This document shows, piece by piece, positions 17,008 through 25,789 of a stretch of 64,000 nucleotides of DNA. The stretch is from JAUIAI01 sp049680625 (GTDB lineage: Bacteria > Pseudomonadota > Gammaproteobacteria > Burkholderiales > Burkholderiaceae_E). Position 1 is the stretch's first letter. Every line of letters begins with the position of its first letter. The stretch covers positions 19,003-83,002 of the forward strand of contig JBAUID010000011.1 in NCBI GenBank assembly GCA_049680625.1. Reading direction: 5' to 3'. Made by a program: the position numbers and the translations under genes. Below the pieces are notes generated by a model. It had not been told where the DNA came from, ran no database searches, and saw only the letters and a program-made list of their open reading frames with translations.

Positions 17008-18236
17008 GACTGCTATCGGTTTTTTCGATAGCACTCAAGGCGCTGGCTGTGAACCTGTTGCGTTCTGCACTGACAATGCTGGGGATTGTTATCGGCGTGG
17101 CTGCGGTTATTGCGATGGTTGCCATCGGACGTGGTGCTCAGGAACGTGTTCAGGAGCAAATCAAGTCGCTTGGTTCAAATATCATGCTTGTCCTGCCCGG
17201 CGCACGTAATGCCCGTGGCCTTCGGATGACAACAGCGGAGTCGCAACCGCTTAGCGAAGAAGATGCGATTGCCATTACCAACGAAATTGCCGAAGTGCAG
17301 TATGCGGCACCGAGCATAAGAACCGGTGTTCAAGTGATTGGGGGGCAGAGCAATTGGGCTAGTACGGGCTACGGTATCACCAACGATTATTTGCTTGCGC
17401 GCGAATGGAGCATCGACCAGGGACGGATGTTTACTCCGGATGAGATGCGGCGCGGGGGAAAGGTCGCGATTGTGGGGCAAACACTGGCGAGCGAGTTGTT
17501 CGGTGATGCCAGCCCGCTCGGGCAACAGATTCGAATCAATCGCACACCGTTGGCGATTATTGGTGTCACTGCGGCCAAGGGGCAAAACTCCTGGGGGTCC
17601 GATCAGGACGATGTCGTTTTCATGCCCATCGGAACAATGCGCGAAAGAGTTCAGGCCCGGCGCCGGGGCCGGACGGGCACGGTTGGTGCAATTTCGCTCA
17701 AGATTCACGACGGTCAGGATATGTCGTTGGTTGAGCAATCTGTCCGCGACTTACTGCGGCAGAGAAACCGCCTCACCCGGGATCAGGCTGAGCCGTTTAC
17801 GATCAGAAATCTCACCGAAGTGATGGCCGCCCGCGAAGAGTCCAGCAAAGTGCTGACCTGGCTGCTGGGCGCAGTGGCCGGTGTGAGTTTGTTGGTCGGC
17901 GGCATTGGAATCATGAACATCATGCTGGTCAGCGTGACTGAACGAACCCGTGAAATAGGGCTACGCATGGCAGTTGGAGCGCGCTCGCGCGACATTCTGT
18001 CGCAGTTCCTGGTCGAAGCCGTAACCTTGTCGTTGATTGGCGGCGCGCTGGGTATAGCAACGGGAATCGGAGTTGCCTATCTGGTTGCCCATTTGGCCGG
18101 CTGGCCGGTTCGCCTGAGTCTGGATGCGATAGTGCTGGCGGTAGGCTTCTCGGGCGCCATCGGAATTTTCTTTGGGTTTTATCCAGCCAGGGCGGCGGCC
18201 CGGCTACATCCGATTGAAGCCTTACGCCACGAGTAA
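17004..18236 (+). CDS. MacB-type FtsX-family permease
   Basis: A 410-residue permease with one N-terminal membrane helix (residues 14-40, with LRSALTMLGIVIGVAAVIAM), a periplasmic domain of about 220 residues, and three C-terminal helices (about 280-400) carrying the FtsX signature MNIMLVSVTERTREIGLRMAVGA. This MacB topology has four transmembrane helices. The ATPase is a separate polypeptide, unlike E. coli MacB where both are fused. The gene overlaps the ATPase gene by four bases. The block adaptor-ATPase-permease is typical of peptide and antimicrobial exporters. Confidence 0.94.
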   Translation: MRLLSVFSIALKALAVNLLRSALTMLGIVIGVAAVIAMVAIGRGAQERVQEQIKSLGSNIMLVLPGARNARGLRMTTAESQPLSEEDAIAITNEIAEVQYAAPSIRTGVQVIGGQSNWASTGYGITNDYLLAREWSIDQGRMFTPDEMRRGGKVAIVGQTLASELFGDASPLGQQIRINRTPLAIIGVTAAKGQNSWGSDQDDVVFMPIGTMRERVQARRRGRTGTVGAISLKIHDGQDMSLVEQSVRDLLRQRNRLTRDQAEPFTIRNLTEVMAAREESSKVLTWLLGAVAGVSLLVGGIGIMNIMLVSVTERTREIGLRMAVGARSRDILSQFLVEAVTLSLIGGALGIATGIGVAYLVAHLAGWPVRLSLDAIVLAVGFSGAIGIFFGFYPARAAARLHPIEALRHE

Positions 18237-18280
18237 ATAACCGTTACCCGGTTCACGGGTTAGGTTTGCCGGCTGTGCTG

Positions 18281-18490
18281 TTACGAAACGGCAAGCACGC
18301 GTTGCTTGAGCGCCTGGCGCAGGGTTGCGGATGGCTGACCCTGATAAGGTACGCCCAGCTGAATGCACAAAGTTTCCAGTTCGCGGCGTGACGCCGTAGA
18401 AATCATCACCGTCTGGGCCAGTCGTTCCTGGGCTTGGAGCTTTTCGCGGGCGGAGAAATCTGGTCCGAAGTTTTGCATAGGTTTGATCAT
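18281..18490 (-). CDS. Small hypothetical protein
   Basis: A possible 69-residue protein from the ATG at 18490; an earlier in-frame start at 18565 would add 25 poorly folded-looking residues. The sequence is charged and predicted helical, with LQAQERLAQTV and RRELETLCIQLG, then a C-terminal LRQALKQRVLAVS helix. It resembles small helical DNA- or protein-binding proteins only superficially and I recognise no family. It lies in the 420-base gap between the MacB-like permease and a glutathione transferase gene. Without homology evidence it may not be translated. Confidence 0.4.
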   Translation of the reverse strand: MIKPMQNFGPDFSAREKLQAQERLAQTVMISTASRRELETLCIQLGVPYQGQPSATLRQALKQRVLAVS

Positions 18491-18655
18491 TGACAAGTTT
18501 CCGGCAGGAGCAACAAGGTCTGTATTCTTACCTCGGTTCAGGCCGCTCGGTGTGTCGTTGGTCACTCAACTGGTATGGGTCGAGGTATTTTTTCACCGAA
18601 TCAAGACTTTGTCCGATCGGTCAGTCTGTACAATCATCCGAAAGGAGGGTTCTAG

Positions 18656-19279
18656 ATGAAATTACATTTTGCGCTGGCGTCCCCGTTCGCGCGGAAAGTC
18701 CGGGTCTGTGCTATTGAGCTGGGTATTGACGATAAGATCGAATTGGTCCCAACCGCTGTAGCACCGGGTACGCCTAATGCAGAGTACTCGGGTCGGTTTA
18801 ATCCGATTCGCCGAATTCCGGCGCTCACATTAAGTGGTGGCAACACACTCGTGGATTCGGATGTCATCTGCGAATACCTGTGTAACTTTGTCGGCGGCAA
18901 CAAGTTATACCCGAAGGCCAGCACCCGGCGTTGGGAGGTTCTGAGCGACCATGCGCTGGCTGACGGAATGACCGAATTGGCTGTACTTTTACGTTACGAA
19001 ACCGCCTTGCGACCAGAAGGTTTGCGATGGCAGGCTCTGATTGACGACTACCTGGAAAAAATCAATAGCGGTCTTAGCCGGTTCGAATCGCAAATCCCGG
19101 AAATCAGCAAGCGGGCGTTGGATATATCCCAGATCGCCCTGGCATGTCTGCTGGGTTACCTTGATTTCCGATTTGTCGAGCAAATCCCGTGGCGCGAAAA
19201 TTCCCCCGGCCTGGCCGCGTGGTATCAGGAATTCTCTGAGCGCCCAAGTATGACTAACACCCGACCCGATGCAAGCTAA
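18656..19279 (+). CDS. Glutathione S-transferase family protein (YibF-like)
   Basis: A 207-residue GST-fold protein. The N-terminal thioredoxin-like domain has MKLHFALASPFARKVRV, where Ser9-Pro-Phe is the likely active-site segment, and a cis-Pro loop RRIPALTLSGG; the DSDVICEYL motif is the usual glutathione gamma-Glu site. The all-helical C-terminal domain includes ALACLLGYLDFRF. It resembles YibF/GstB-type enzymes. It has the strongest ribosome binding site in the window (AAAGGAGGG, 6 bases before ATG), implying high expression. The dioxygenase-like cupin gene follows 18 bases later and is probably co-transcribed. Confidence 0.9.
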   Translation: MKLHFALASPFARKVRVCAIELGIDDKIELVPTAVAPGTPNAEYSGRFNPIRRIPALTLSGGNTLVDSDVICEYLCNFVGGNKLYPKASTRRWEVLSDHALADGMTELAVLLRYETALRPEGLRWQALIDDYLEKINSGLSRFESQIPEISKRALDISQIALACLLGYLDFRFVEQIPWRENSPGLAAWYQEFSERPSMTNTRPDAS

Positions 19280-19297
19280 CGAACGAGGGCCTTGTCG

Positions 19298-19858
19298 ATG
19301 AGCCAGCTATTTGAAGTATTCACAAATACCGTTAAGCAACAAGTCGCCAGTGTCACAGACGAAGCGACTTTGTTGAAATCAGTCAGTGACAGCTTGAAAA
19401 CTTTACTTGGCAAACCGGGCTGGTTACCCCCGGCGTATACCAAGCCACGTGATGACCGTTATGCACAATATCCACTTTACGTGGCGCCGGACGGCTCGTT
19501 TTCAATCGTGTCTTTTGTTTGGCTCCCCGGTCAGCAGACCCCGGTTCATGACCACACGGTTTGGGGTGTTGTTGGTATTCACCAGGGAGTTGAGCGGACC
19601 GAAGCATTTCGGGAAATCGACGGCAAGCTGCAAGTGGTTAAAACCATAGATGCCACTGTCGGGGAAGTCGGCGCCGTCTCACCTCAGATTGGTGACGTTC
19701 ACCGAGTGGGCAATGTCTCGGACGATGTGGCTGTCAGTATTCATGTTTACGGCGGAGATATTGGCAACATCAATCGTCATGTCTATGATGAGTCCAGCGG
19801 GCAAGCCAGTGGATTTGTTTCAGGCTATGAGCCGGTAGAGCCGCTACTGCCCGCTTGA
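19298..19858 (+). CDS. Cysteine-dioxygenase-like cupin (COG5553 type)
   Basis: A 186-residue protein from the ATG at 19298; a TTG two codons upstream is possible but less likely. The cupin core carries PVHDHTVWGVVGIHQG, with the metal-binding H-x-H and a later E in ERTEAF, and the second half has DVHRVGN. This fits the double-stranded beta-helix metal enzymes related to cysteine dioxygenase, which convert thiols to sulfinates with Fe and O2, although the substrate of this subgroup is not established. Co-transcription with a GST would place it in thiol metabolism. Confidence 0.82.
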   Translation: MSQLFEVFTNTVKQQVASVTDEATLLKSVSDSLKTLLGKPGWLPPAYTKPRDDRYAQYPLYVAPDGSFSIVSFVWLPGQQTPVHDHTVWGVVGIHQGVERTEAFREIDGKLQVVKTIDATVGEVGAVSPQIGDVHRVGNVSDDVAVSIHVYGGDIGNINRHVYDESSGQASGFVSGYEPVEPLLPA

Positions 19859-19878
19859 AGCCCGGTAAGCAGAAATCA

Positions 19879-19906
19879 GCAGGCCGGGGCGCAAGCCCCC
19901 GCCTGC
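19879..19906. terminator. Strong bidirectional hairpin between convergent genes
   Basis: GCAGGC-C-GGGGC-GCAA-GCCCC-C-GCCTGC: an 11-bp GC-rich stem with one C-C mismatch and a GNRA-type tetraloop. It lies in the 94-base gap between two convergent genes. There is no T tract, so it may be a transcription-roadblock or RNA-end hairpin, or an isolated REP-like palindrome, rather than a classical intrinsic terminator. Confidence 0.55.
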
Positions 19907-19952
19907 GCGGCAATCGATTCCCGCGTGAACCGGGTGCGAAGTTTGCTTTGAA

Positions 19953-22181
19953 TCAGCGTGGAATCAGCACCGTATCAAGAACGGTCTCGGGTTGCGCAAT
20001 GGGGGCCGACCGGATAGCCGCGTCAGATACCCCGTAAACATCCGCATCGATAAACACAGCCCGGCGGGCATCCGTGTTACGCCACGGGCCAACCGAGTTG
20101 TTGTCGGTCAGCAGGTCAGACATATCGAGCGTGCCTTGAAGTTGCAGCCCGTTGTTGAGTTCCGACGGATTTACTGCAACGATCCGGATGCCGGTCTCGC
20201 TTTGTGTACCGTAGCGAGTCGACTGATAGCTTCTAATGGGTACTGCCATATATCCGGCAGCCTGCGTTGGGTCGGGTCGGTAGTAGGTGAATGCGTGCGG
20301 ATCCCACAGGGCATCGGAACCAACGTAAGAGTCCCCCAGGGAAAGAACACTTTGTTCTAACGGATTGGCCGGGTCCGTCACGTCAAACAAGCTGGCTTTA
20401 ATCCGGCGTGGCCAACCCCCGTCGTCATAACCGATGCCCAGGACGTGGTTTTCACCAAGCGGATGCAGATAACTCGAGAAACCTGGAATTTTCAGCTCCC
20501 CCAGTGGCGCCGGTCTGGCCGGGTCGCTCAGATCAAAAACGAAGAATGGATCGACCACCAAAAACGTAACCAGGTAAGCGCGATCGCCAACGAATCGGGC
20601 AGACTGCAGCGTTTCGCCTGGGGCAATAACGTCTGACCTGCCCAGGGTTTGCAATTTGCCATCCCTGGAGGCCAGCGTGGCCAGGTAGCTGTATGGGCCG
20701 GTGTCACTACGGTCTGACATTGCTGCATAGATAACACTGTCAGATGATTCACCGATAGCAAAGCGATTGATCAGGCGGCCGCTCAGGGCGCCACTGGCGT
20801 CGTAGGTGGCCACACGGTCTTCACCAATCGAGAAGCGGTGCAATAAGGTACCGGCGCCGCTGTTAAACGGCCGGTCAGTGCCCGTTGGCGCCCAGTAGTT
20901 CGTGGAAACCAACAACGAGCTGGCGGACATGAATACCGATTGTCCGCTGGCCAGAATTGTTCGGTGGTCAACCGACTGTGTTTCCAGGTCAATGGTGTTT
21001 ACCCGTAACCAGTTCAGACGAACGCTGGCCTGCGGCGCGGAGAATGCGGCACATTCGGCCGCCGTCGGTTCGCTGGCGCTGTCGCCCGATAATCGTAGTG
21101 GGGCCAGCCAGTTGCTCAGCGGTGTACTGTCAATGGCGAGCTCATTGGCCGTTAGCAATCGTTCAATCGATGCATTCCATTCTGTTGACGAGTTGTCTCC
21201 CGACGGAATATCTGGCCACCACCGCACGGTCGACGGCATGTGCAACGGCGCCTTGGTAATCACGTAGGCCTTGTTTCCAATACGCCGGGCTTCGAGTAAC
21301 TGGCCGGGGAGTTCGATAGTCCACTCCTGTACTGGACTATCCTGGCTGACATCAAACCCACGCATTGTTGTTTGTGGCGGCGCCCATTGCCCACCGCCCG
21401 GGCCACAACCCTCGTCGCTGCAGATCGAGAGGCGGGCAATGCTGACATCAGCATCGACTAATGGGCTGTCAATGGGCGGGTAGGCGTAAAAGGCGGCACC
21501 GCTGCCCACTGTTACGATTTGCTCTGTGCCGTTAAGAAACATTCCCACCGGATATTCAGGTGCCGGGATCAAGCCGGCACCGTTGGTGGTGGTGTGTTTG
21601 GCTGCCCATCGTGCCTGTCCGCTGATTTGCATATCAACAGCCGGCCGCAGGCTTGCTTTGGTCAGAATGACTTCATCGCCGACACTGGCCAGGGTGTACA
21701 AGTGCAGTCCGTTGTTTTTCACAACATCGAGCTCATCAATGCCGGCAACCTGGACATTGGTTTCGGAATAGTTGCTGCCACCCGGGTCGCCGCTGATACT
21801 TTCTCCCTGGTTCGCGTCATTTTCTGGCGCCGGTGCCGCTACCGGGGTGGGTGTTGGCTGGCCGGTCACTGGATCCGACACCCGGGCGTAACTGCGTAAC
21901 CCCGATACTTGTTCGCGCATCATCGCTTTGGCCGATGATTCGATGGCCACCTCAAGTTGTTCGCAAGCCCGGGGTCCGTCAAATTGTTTCAGGCTGGCGT
22001 TTGGGGCAACTGCCGGGGAGGGGATGACTGGATTGTTGTCAGCACATGCGCCAAGCATCAGGGTGCCGAAAATTGCGAGCAAAGTGCCTATCGGGGGCCA
22101 ACTGATTCGGGAGTCGTTTGCATTGCGCCGGGCCATCAGCTTAGCGGCAGGTGGATTAGTTGGCTTCACGAATGCTGTCAT
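19953..22181 (-). CDS. Lipoprotein with C-terminal beta-propeller domain (PF09826-like)
   Basis: A 742-residue protein starting at the ATG at 22181, preceded by a good AGGAG; the frame is open further upstream but that extension reads through a repeat tract and lacks sense. A lipoprotein signal ends at lipobox LGAC (Cys46; Cys31 if Met16 is the start). After a Pro-rich linker the propeller part carries YSETNVQVAGIDELDVVKN, a hallmark of the secreted beta-propeller family, followed by repeated strands such as YVITKAPL and VGDRAYLVTF. Function is unknown; the domain probably binds protein or carbohydrate on the outer membrane. Confidence 0.87.
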   Translation of the reverse strand: MTAFVKPTNPPAAKLMARRNANDSRISWPPIGTLLAIFGTLMLGACADNNPVIPSPAVAPNASLKQFDGPRACEQLEVAIESSAKAMMREQVSGLRSYARVSDPVTGQPTPTPVAAPAPENDANQGESISGDPGGSNYSETNVQVAGIDELDVVKNNGLHLYTLASVGDEVILTKASLRPAVDMQISGQARWAAKHTTTNGAGLIPAPEYPVGMFLNGTEQIVTVGSGAAFYAYPPIDSPLVDADVSIARLSICSDEGCGPGGGQWAPPQTTMRGFDVSQDSPVQEWTIELPGQLLEARRIGNKAYVITKAPLHMPSTVRWWPDIPSGDNSSTEWNASIERLLTANELAIDSTPLSNWLAPLRLSGDSASEPTAAECAAFSAPQASVRLNWLRVNTIDLETQSVDHRTILASGQSVFMSASSLLVSTNYWAPTGTDRPFNSGAGTLLHRFSIGEDRVATYDASGALSGRLINRFAIGESSDSVIYAAMSDRSDTGPYSYLATLASRDGKLQTLGRSDVIAPGETLQSARFVGDRAYLVTFLVVDPFFVFDLSDPARPAPLGELKIPGFSSYLHPLGENHVLGIGYDDGGWPRRIKASLFDVTDPANPLEQSVLSLGDSYVGSDALWDPHAFTYYRPDPTQAAGYMAVPIRSYQSTRYGTQSETGIRIVAVNPSELNNGLQLQGTLDMSDLLTDNNSVGPWRNTDARRAVFIDADVYGVSDAAIRSAPIAQPETVLDTVLIPR

Positions 22182-22300
22182 TGCTGGCTCCTGGGGTTCA
22201 ACCGCATATAGTCGCAGGACGAATGGCTGACGAGTCATTGTACCGATGGGGACTGGATGGCCGGGGTGTCGGATTTGGCATCGGCGCCCATAGCATCCAT

Positions 22301-22334
22301 GCCAGCCATAGCCAGCCATAGCCAGCCATAGCCA
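22301..22334. repeat. 10-base tandem repeat upstream of the beta-propeller gene
   Basis: GCCAGCCATA occurs three times in a row plus four bases of a fourth copy. It lies in the 299-base interval between two divergent genes (22182-22480). The rest of the interval shows no gene I can support; it should hold both promoters. Confidence 0.85.
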
Positions 22335-22480
22335 ACGATTGTTGGCCGTGGGGCTGCCCAGGCCACTGATATTCCGGCACAGGTCGGCAACATCAGCGAA
22401 TGGGCCAAACGCCAAAAGAACAGGTCGATGCACAATAGTGATGATTTTGGATCTCAGGCGCAACTGCCAGGTAGTGAATC

Positions 22481-23296
22481 ATGAGTAGCATTGTCAAACT
22501 GAATAGTCGAATAGAAGGTGAAGGCCCGGCAATTGTGCTGATGCACGGCTTATTCGGATCGCACCGCAATTGGTTCTCAGTGCAGCGCCAACTGGCAATA
22601 AGCTGGCAGGTGCATGCGCTTGACCTTCGAAACCACGGCGGCTCGCCCTGGGCTGATGAGATGTCCTACCAGGCCATGGCTGATGATGTTCAGGCTTACC
22701 TTGTCACCCGCCAGATTGAGAGTGCGGTAATCCTCGGTCACAGCATGGGAGGTAAGGTCGCGATGAGCATTGCCGCGCAGGCACCCGGTCTGGTCCGTGC
22801 ATTAGTTGTTGTAGATATTGCGCCGGTTGTCTACCAACCAAGCCTGCGGCCTTTTCTCAGTGCAATGATGGCACTTGACCTAAAGATGGTCAGCCGCCGG
22901 TCTGATGCGGATCGCGCACTGAGTGAGGGTGTGCCCGACCCGATGGTGCGCGGTTTTCTTCTGCAAAATCTGGTGGGCAAATCGTCCGCATACGAATGGC
23001 GTATCAATCTGTCGGCGATTGACCACTACCTTGAGCAACTCGGTGAAGAACCGGCAGGCGTGGCAAACGATCGGGCTAGTGTTGACAGCGCCGCCGGCGC
23101 CGGCAGATACGGCGGCCCGGTTCTCTCGATTTACGGTGACCGTTCCGAGTACATGCGCCCACCCCACCGAGAGCGTCTGGCCCAGGTTTTTCCGACAACC
23201 CAATTTCTTGGCATTGCCAATGCGGGTCACTGGGTTCACGCAGAACAAGCCGACGCATTTAGCGACGGCTTGTTCGCCTTTCTCGCAAAGCTCTGA
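22481..23296 (+). CDS. Alpha/beta hydrolase esterase (YbfF-like)
   Basis: A 271-residue hydrolase. Oxyanion segment LMHGLFGSHRNW, the DLRNHG turn, and the nucleophile elbow GHSMGGKVAM (Ser near residue 90) are diagnostic of the YbfF-type esterases, along with a catalytic His in NAGHWVH near the C-terminus. YbfF hydrolyses short acyl esters and acyl-CoA thioesters in vitro; the physiological substrate is unknown. It ends 17 bases before the convergent glutathione transferase gene. Length is normal. Confidence 0.88.
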   Translation: MSSIVKLNSRIEGEGPAIVLMHGLFGSHRNWFSVQRQLAISWQVHALDLRNHGGSPWADEMSYQAMADDVQAYLVTRQIESAVILGHSMGGKVAMSIAAQAPGLVRALVVVDIAPVVYQPSLRPFLSAMMALDLKMVSRRSDADRALSEGVPDPMVRGFLLQNLVGKSSAYEWRINLSAIDHYLEQLGEEPAGVANDRASVDSAAGAGRYGGPVLSIYGDRSEYMRPPHRERLAQVFPTTQFLGIANAGHWVHAEQADAFSDGLFAFLAKL

Positions 23297-23313
23297 ACAA
23301 AACCGAGGACGAT

Positions 23314-24003
23314 TTAAGCGAGTCGTTCGTTTTGAGGGAACATTGCCTTTTTCGCCTCGTCATCCATCTCTGTTTTGAAAGCATGTGAGGTGCGCAGTTT
23401 CTCAGCACCTGCAGCGGCTGGGCGACCCGCGATGTCGTCCATCAGCCGCTTAAGGTTCGGGAACCGAACCCAGGCGTTATCGTCACCAAGAATCAACGGA
23501 ACCATCCGCGCCCAACCCCAGACTGCCATGTCAACAATGCTGTACTGGTCACCCAGCATGTAGCGGCTGTCGGCCAGGTGGTTGTCAATAATCTGCCAGT
23601 GTCGGTTCGCTTCGTAATCGTACCGGTTCAATGCGTATTCTTTTGGCTCGGGGGCGGCGATACGAAAATGAACACTCTGACCTGAGTACGGGCCAATACC
23701 GGTGGCGACGAACATCAACCAGGACAACATGGCGGCACGTTCACTGGTGGCTGCGCCGGCGGGTACAAACTTTCCGGTCTTCTCGGCAAGGTAAAGCAAT
23801 ATGGCGTTGCTATCGAAGACAATTGTTCCGTTGTCGTCAATGCTGGGTGCTTTTGCGTTGGGGTTGATCTTTTTATAAGCCGGCGTGTGTTGTTCACCGC
23901 GGCGGGTATCAACCGGAATTCCTTCGTACGGAAGCTGAAACTCTTCAAGTGCAAGAGCGATTTTCATCGGGTTTGGCCCGGCGTTGTAGTAAAACTTAAT
24001 CAC
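23314..24003 (-). CDS. Glutathione S-transferase (YfcG/Ure2-like)
   Basis: A 229-residue GST. The N-terminal domain has YYNAGPNPMKIALALEE, then the NPNAKAPSI cis-Pro loop and FDSNAILLYLAEK glutathione site. The missing serine/tyrosine at the classical position and the NPNGK-like loop place it in the nu-class YfcG/YghU group, which shows disulfide reductase activity in E. coli. It begins 29 bases after the iron permease gene on the same strand, preceded by a good AAGGAG. It may be the third gene of the Fur-preceded unit, linking oxidative protection to iron uptake. Confidence 0.87.
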   Translation of the reverse strand: MIKFYYNAGPNPMKIALALEEFQLPYEGIPVDTRRGEQHTPAYKKINPNAKAPSIDDNGTIVFDSNAILLYLAEKTGKFVPAGAATSERAAMLSWLMFVATGIGPYSGQSVHFRIAAPEPKEYALNRYDYEANRHWQIIDNHLADSRYMLGDQYSIVDMAVWGWARMVPLILGDDNAWVRFPNLKRLMDDIAGRPAAAGAEKLRTSHAFKTEMDDEAKKAMFPQNERLA

Positions 24004-24032
24004 GTAAGGGTAACTCCTTAATTGAAAGACTA

Positions 24033-25751
24033 TTAATTTCGATCGCCTGGCCGAGTGTGGCGCAGACCATAACTTAACAAAATGACAGGTAGAACACCGG
24101 CAGCGACGATTGTCAGCGCGGCAAGGGCGGCCTCTTCGAGTAATTCATCCGAAGCATACTGGTAAACGAAGGTCGCCAGCGTTTCAAAATTGAAAGGGCG
24201 CAAAATGACTGTCATTGGTAACTCTTTCATGCCGTCGACAAAAACCAGCAGGGCAGCTGCGAGTAAGCTGGCGCGAATGATCGGGAAATGCACCCGGCGC
24301 AAAATTCCGACCGGGCCTTCACCCAGCGAGCGTGCTGCGTCTTCCATGGACGGTTTTACTTTTGACAGGCTTGATTCGGCGGCACCAAAACTCAGGGCAA
24401 GGAAGCGGGTCACATAGCCAAAGGTCAGGGCGATCATTGTGCCACTGAGCAATAATCCGGTGGGTACGCCGAAGAGTTGGCGCATCCATTCGTCCGCTGC
24501 ATTATCAAAACGCCCGAACATCACCAGAATGCCAACGGCCAGTACGGCGCCGGGCATGGCGTAACCCATTGCCGCGAAGCGGCTCGCAAACAACTGCAGT
24601 CGTGAGCGGCTGTATCGGTTTGCGGATGCCAGGAACAAACCGAGTACAAGTGCAATCACTGCTGCCAGTGACGATAACATCAGACTGTTACTCAGGAACG
24701 ACAGATAGTTGGCCTCAATGGTGGCCTCGTAATGCCGGCTGGCATAACCTGTTAGAACCGCAGCCGGCAGCAGAAAACCCAGGCCAATTGGCACCAGGCA
24801 CAACAGGCTGGCACTGGCGGCGCGCCAGCCGCTTAATGGGAAACTGGGCAGGGGAAGATAAGTGTCGGTGGTCTGCTGAAAACCTTTGCTACCCCGGGCG
24901 TGCCGCTCGAGTGCAATCAGTGCAATAACAAAAACGAGCAGCACAACCGCCAGCTGAGCGGCACCGGCGACCGAATTCATATTCAGCCAGACATCGTAAA
25001 TGCCGGCGGTGAATGTTTTGACCGCAAAAAAATCGACGGTACCGAAGTCGTTCAGGCTTTCCATTAAGACAAGTGAAACGCCTATGACAATAGCCGGTCT
25101 GGCCAGCGGCAGGGCAACTCTGAAAAAACTTTGCCAGATGGTCATGCCCAGTGTCCGACTGGCTTCAAATACGCCAACGTTTTGTTCAGCAAACGCAGCG
25201 CGCGACAGTAAGTACACATACGGATACAACGTCAGCGTCATCATGGTGATGGCACCACCAAGTGAGCGAATTTCCGGGAACCGGTAATCGTTCGGCGATG
25301 CCCAGCCAAACCAGCTTCTGAGTTGGGTTTGCACCGGCCCAGCATATTCGAGGATGTCGGTATAAACAAAGGCAATGATGTAGGCCGGCATTGCAATTGG
25401 CAGCAATAACGCCCATTCAAAGATGCTCTTACCCGGAAATCGGCACATGGTAACGAGCCAGGCGGTGCTGACCCCGATGACAATGGTTCCGGAGCCAACT
25501 CCTAGCATTAGCAGGGCGGTTGTCCAGAGGTAAGTGTCAAGGACAGTCGAGCTTAGATGTTGCCAGATGCCCGCATTATTGCCAGCCGATATCCATAAGA
25601 CTGTTAACAGTGGCATCGAGAGTAGAGCGCATATAAGTAGTGTGCCGAGCACCCAAAATCGACGGAAACCGCTCGAGTGTTTTGGCCCGATGGCGGCAAC
25701 CGGGGAGGGCGGGCCCGCCCGAAGCGGTCGGGCCATTGTCGAACTGCTCAC
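24033..25751 (-). CDS. Fe(III) ABC transporter permease (FbpB/SfuB type)
   Basis: A 572-residue double-length permease, starting with GTG at 25751 (an ATG at 25736 is possible), with roughly twelve membrane helices. Each half has an EAA-like loop: in the first, EASRTLGMTIWQSFFRVALPLARPA, and in the second, EDAARSLGEGPVGILRRVHFP. This duplication is the FbpB/SfuB signature. The start is 38 bases from the binding-protein stop. No cognate ATPase is encoded in this window on either strand, so the transporter needs an ATPase from elsewhere. Confidence 0.9.
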   Translation of the reverse strand: MSSSTMARPLRAGPPSPVAAIGPKHSSGFRRFWVLGTLLICALLSMPLLTVLWISAGNNAGIWQHLSSTVLDTYLWTTALLMLGVGSGTIVIGVSTAWLVTMCRFPGKSIFEWALLLPIAMPAYIIAFVYTDILEYAGPVQTQLRSWFGWASPNDYRFPEIRSLGGAITMMTLTLYPYVYLLSRAAFAEQNVGVFEASRTLGMTIWQSFFRVALPLARPAIVIGVSLVLMESLNDFGTVDFFAVKTFTAGIYDVWLNMNSVAGAAQLAVVLLVFVIALIALERHARGSKGFQQTTDTYLPLPSFPLSGWRAASASLLCLVPIGLGFLLPAAVLTGYASRHYEATIEANYLSFLSNSLMLSSLAAVIALVLGLFLASANRYSRSRLQLFASRFAAMGYAMPGAVLAVGILVMFGRFDNAADEWMRQLFGVPTGLLLSGTMIALTFGYVTRFLALSFGAAESSLSKVKPSMEDAARSLGEGPVGILRRVHFPIIRASLLAAALLVFVDGMKELPMTVILRPFNFETLATFVYQYASDELLEEAALAALTIVAAGVLPVILLSYGLRHTRPGDRN

Positions 25752-25789
25752 CAGTAGCGCAGAGAAATCAATCGTTTGACCAACATGGC

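Noticed and set aside
14696..18236. Calling the exporter a macrolide efflux pump
   Set aside because: MacAB-type systems export peptides, lipids and other compounds; nothing in sequence or neighbours points to macrolides.
22182..22463. N-terminal extension of the beta-propeller protein
   Set aside because: The extension crosses the 10-base repeat tract and would put the lipoprotein signal 140 residues into the chain; the ATG at 22181 has a good SD.
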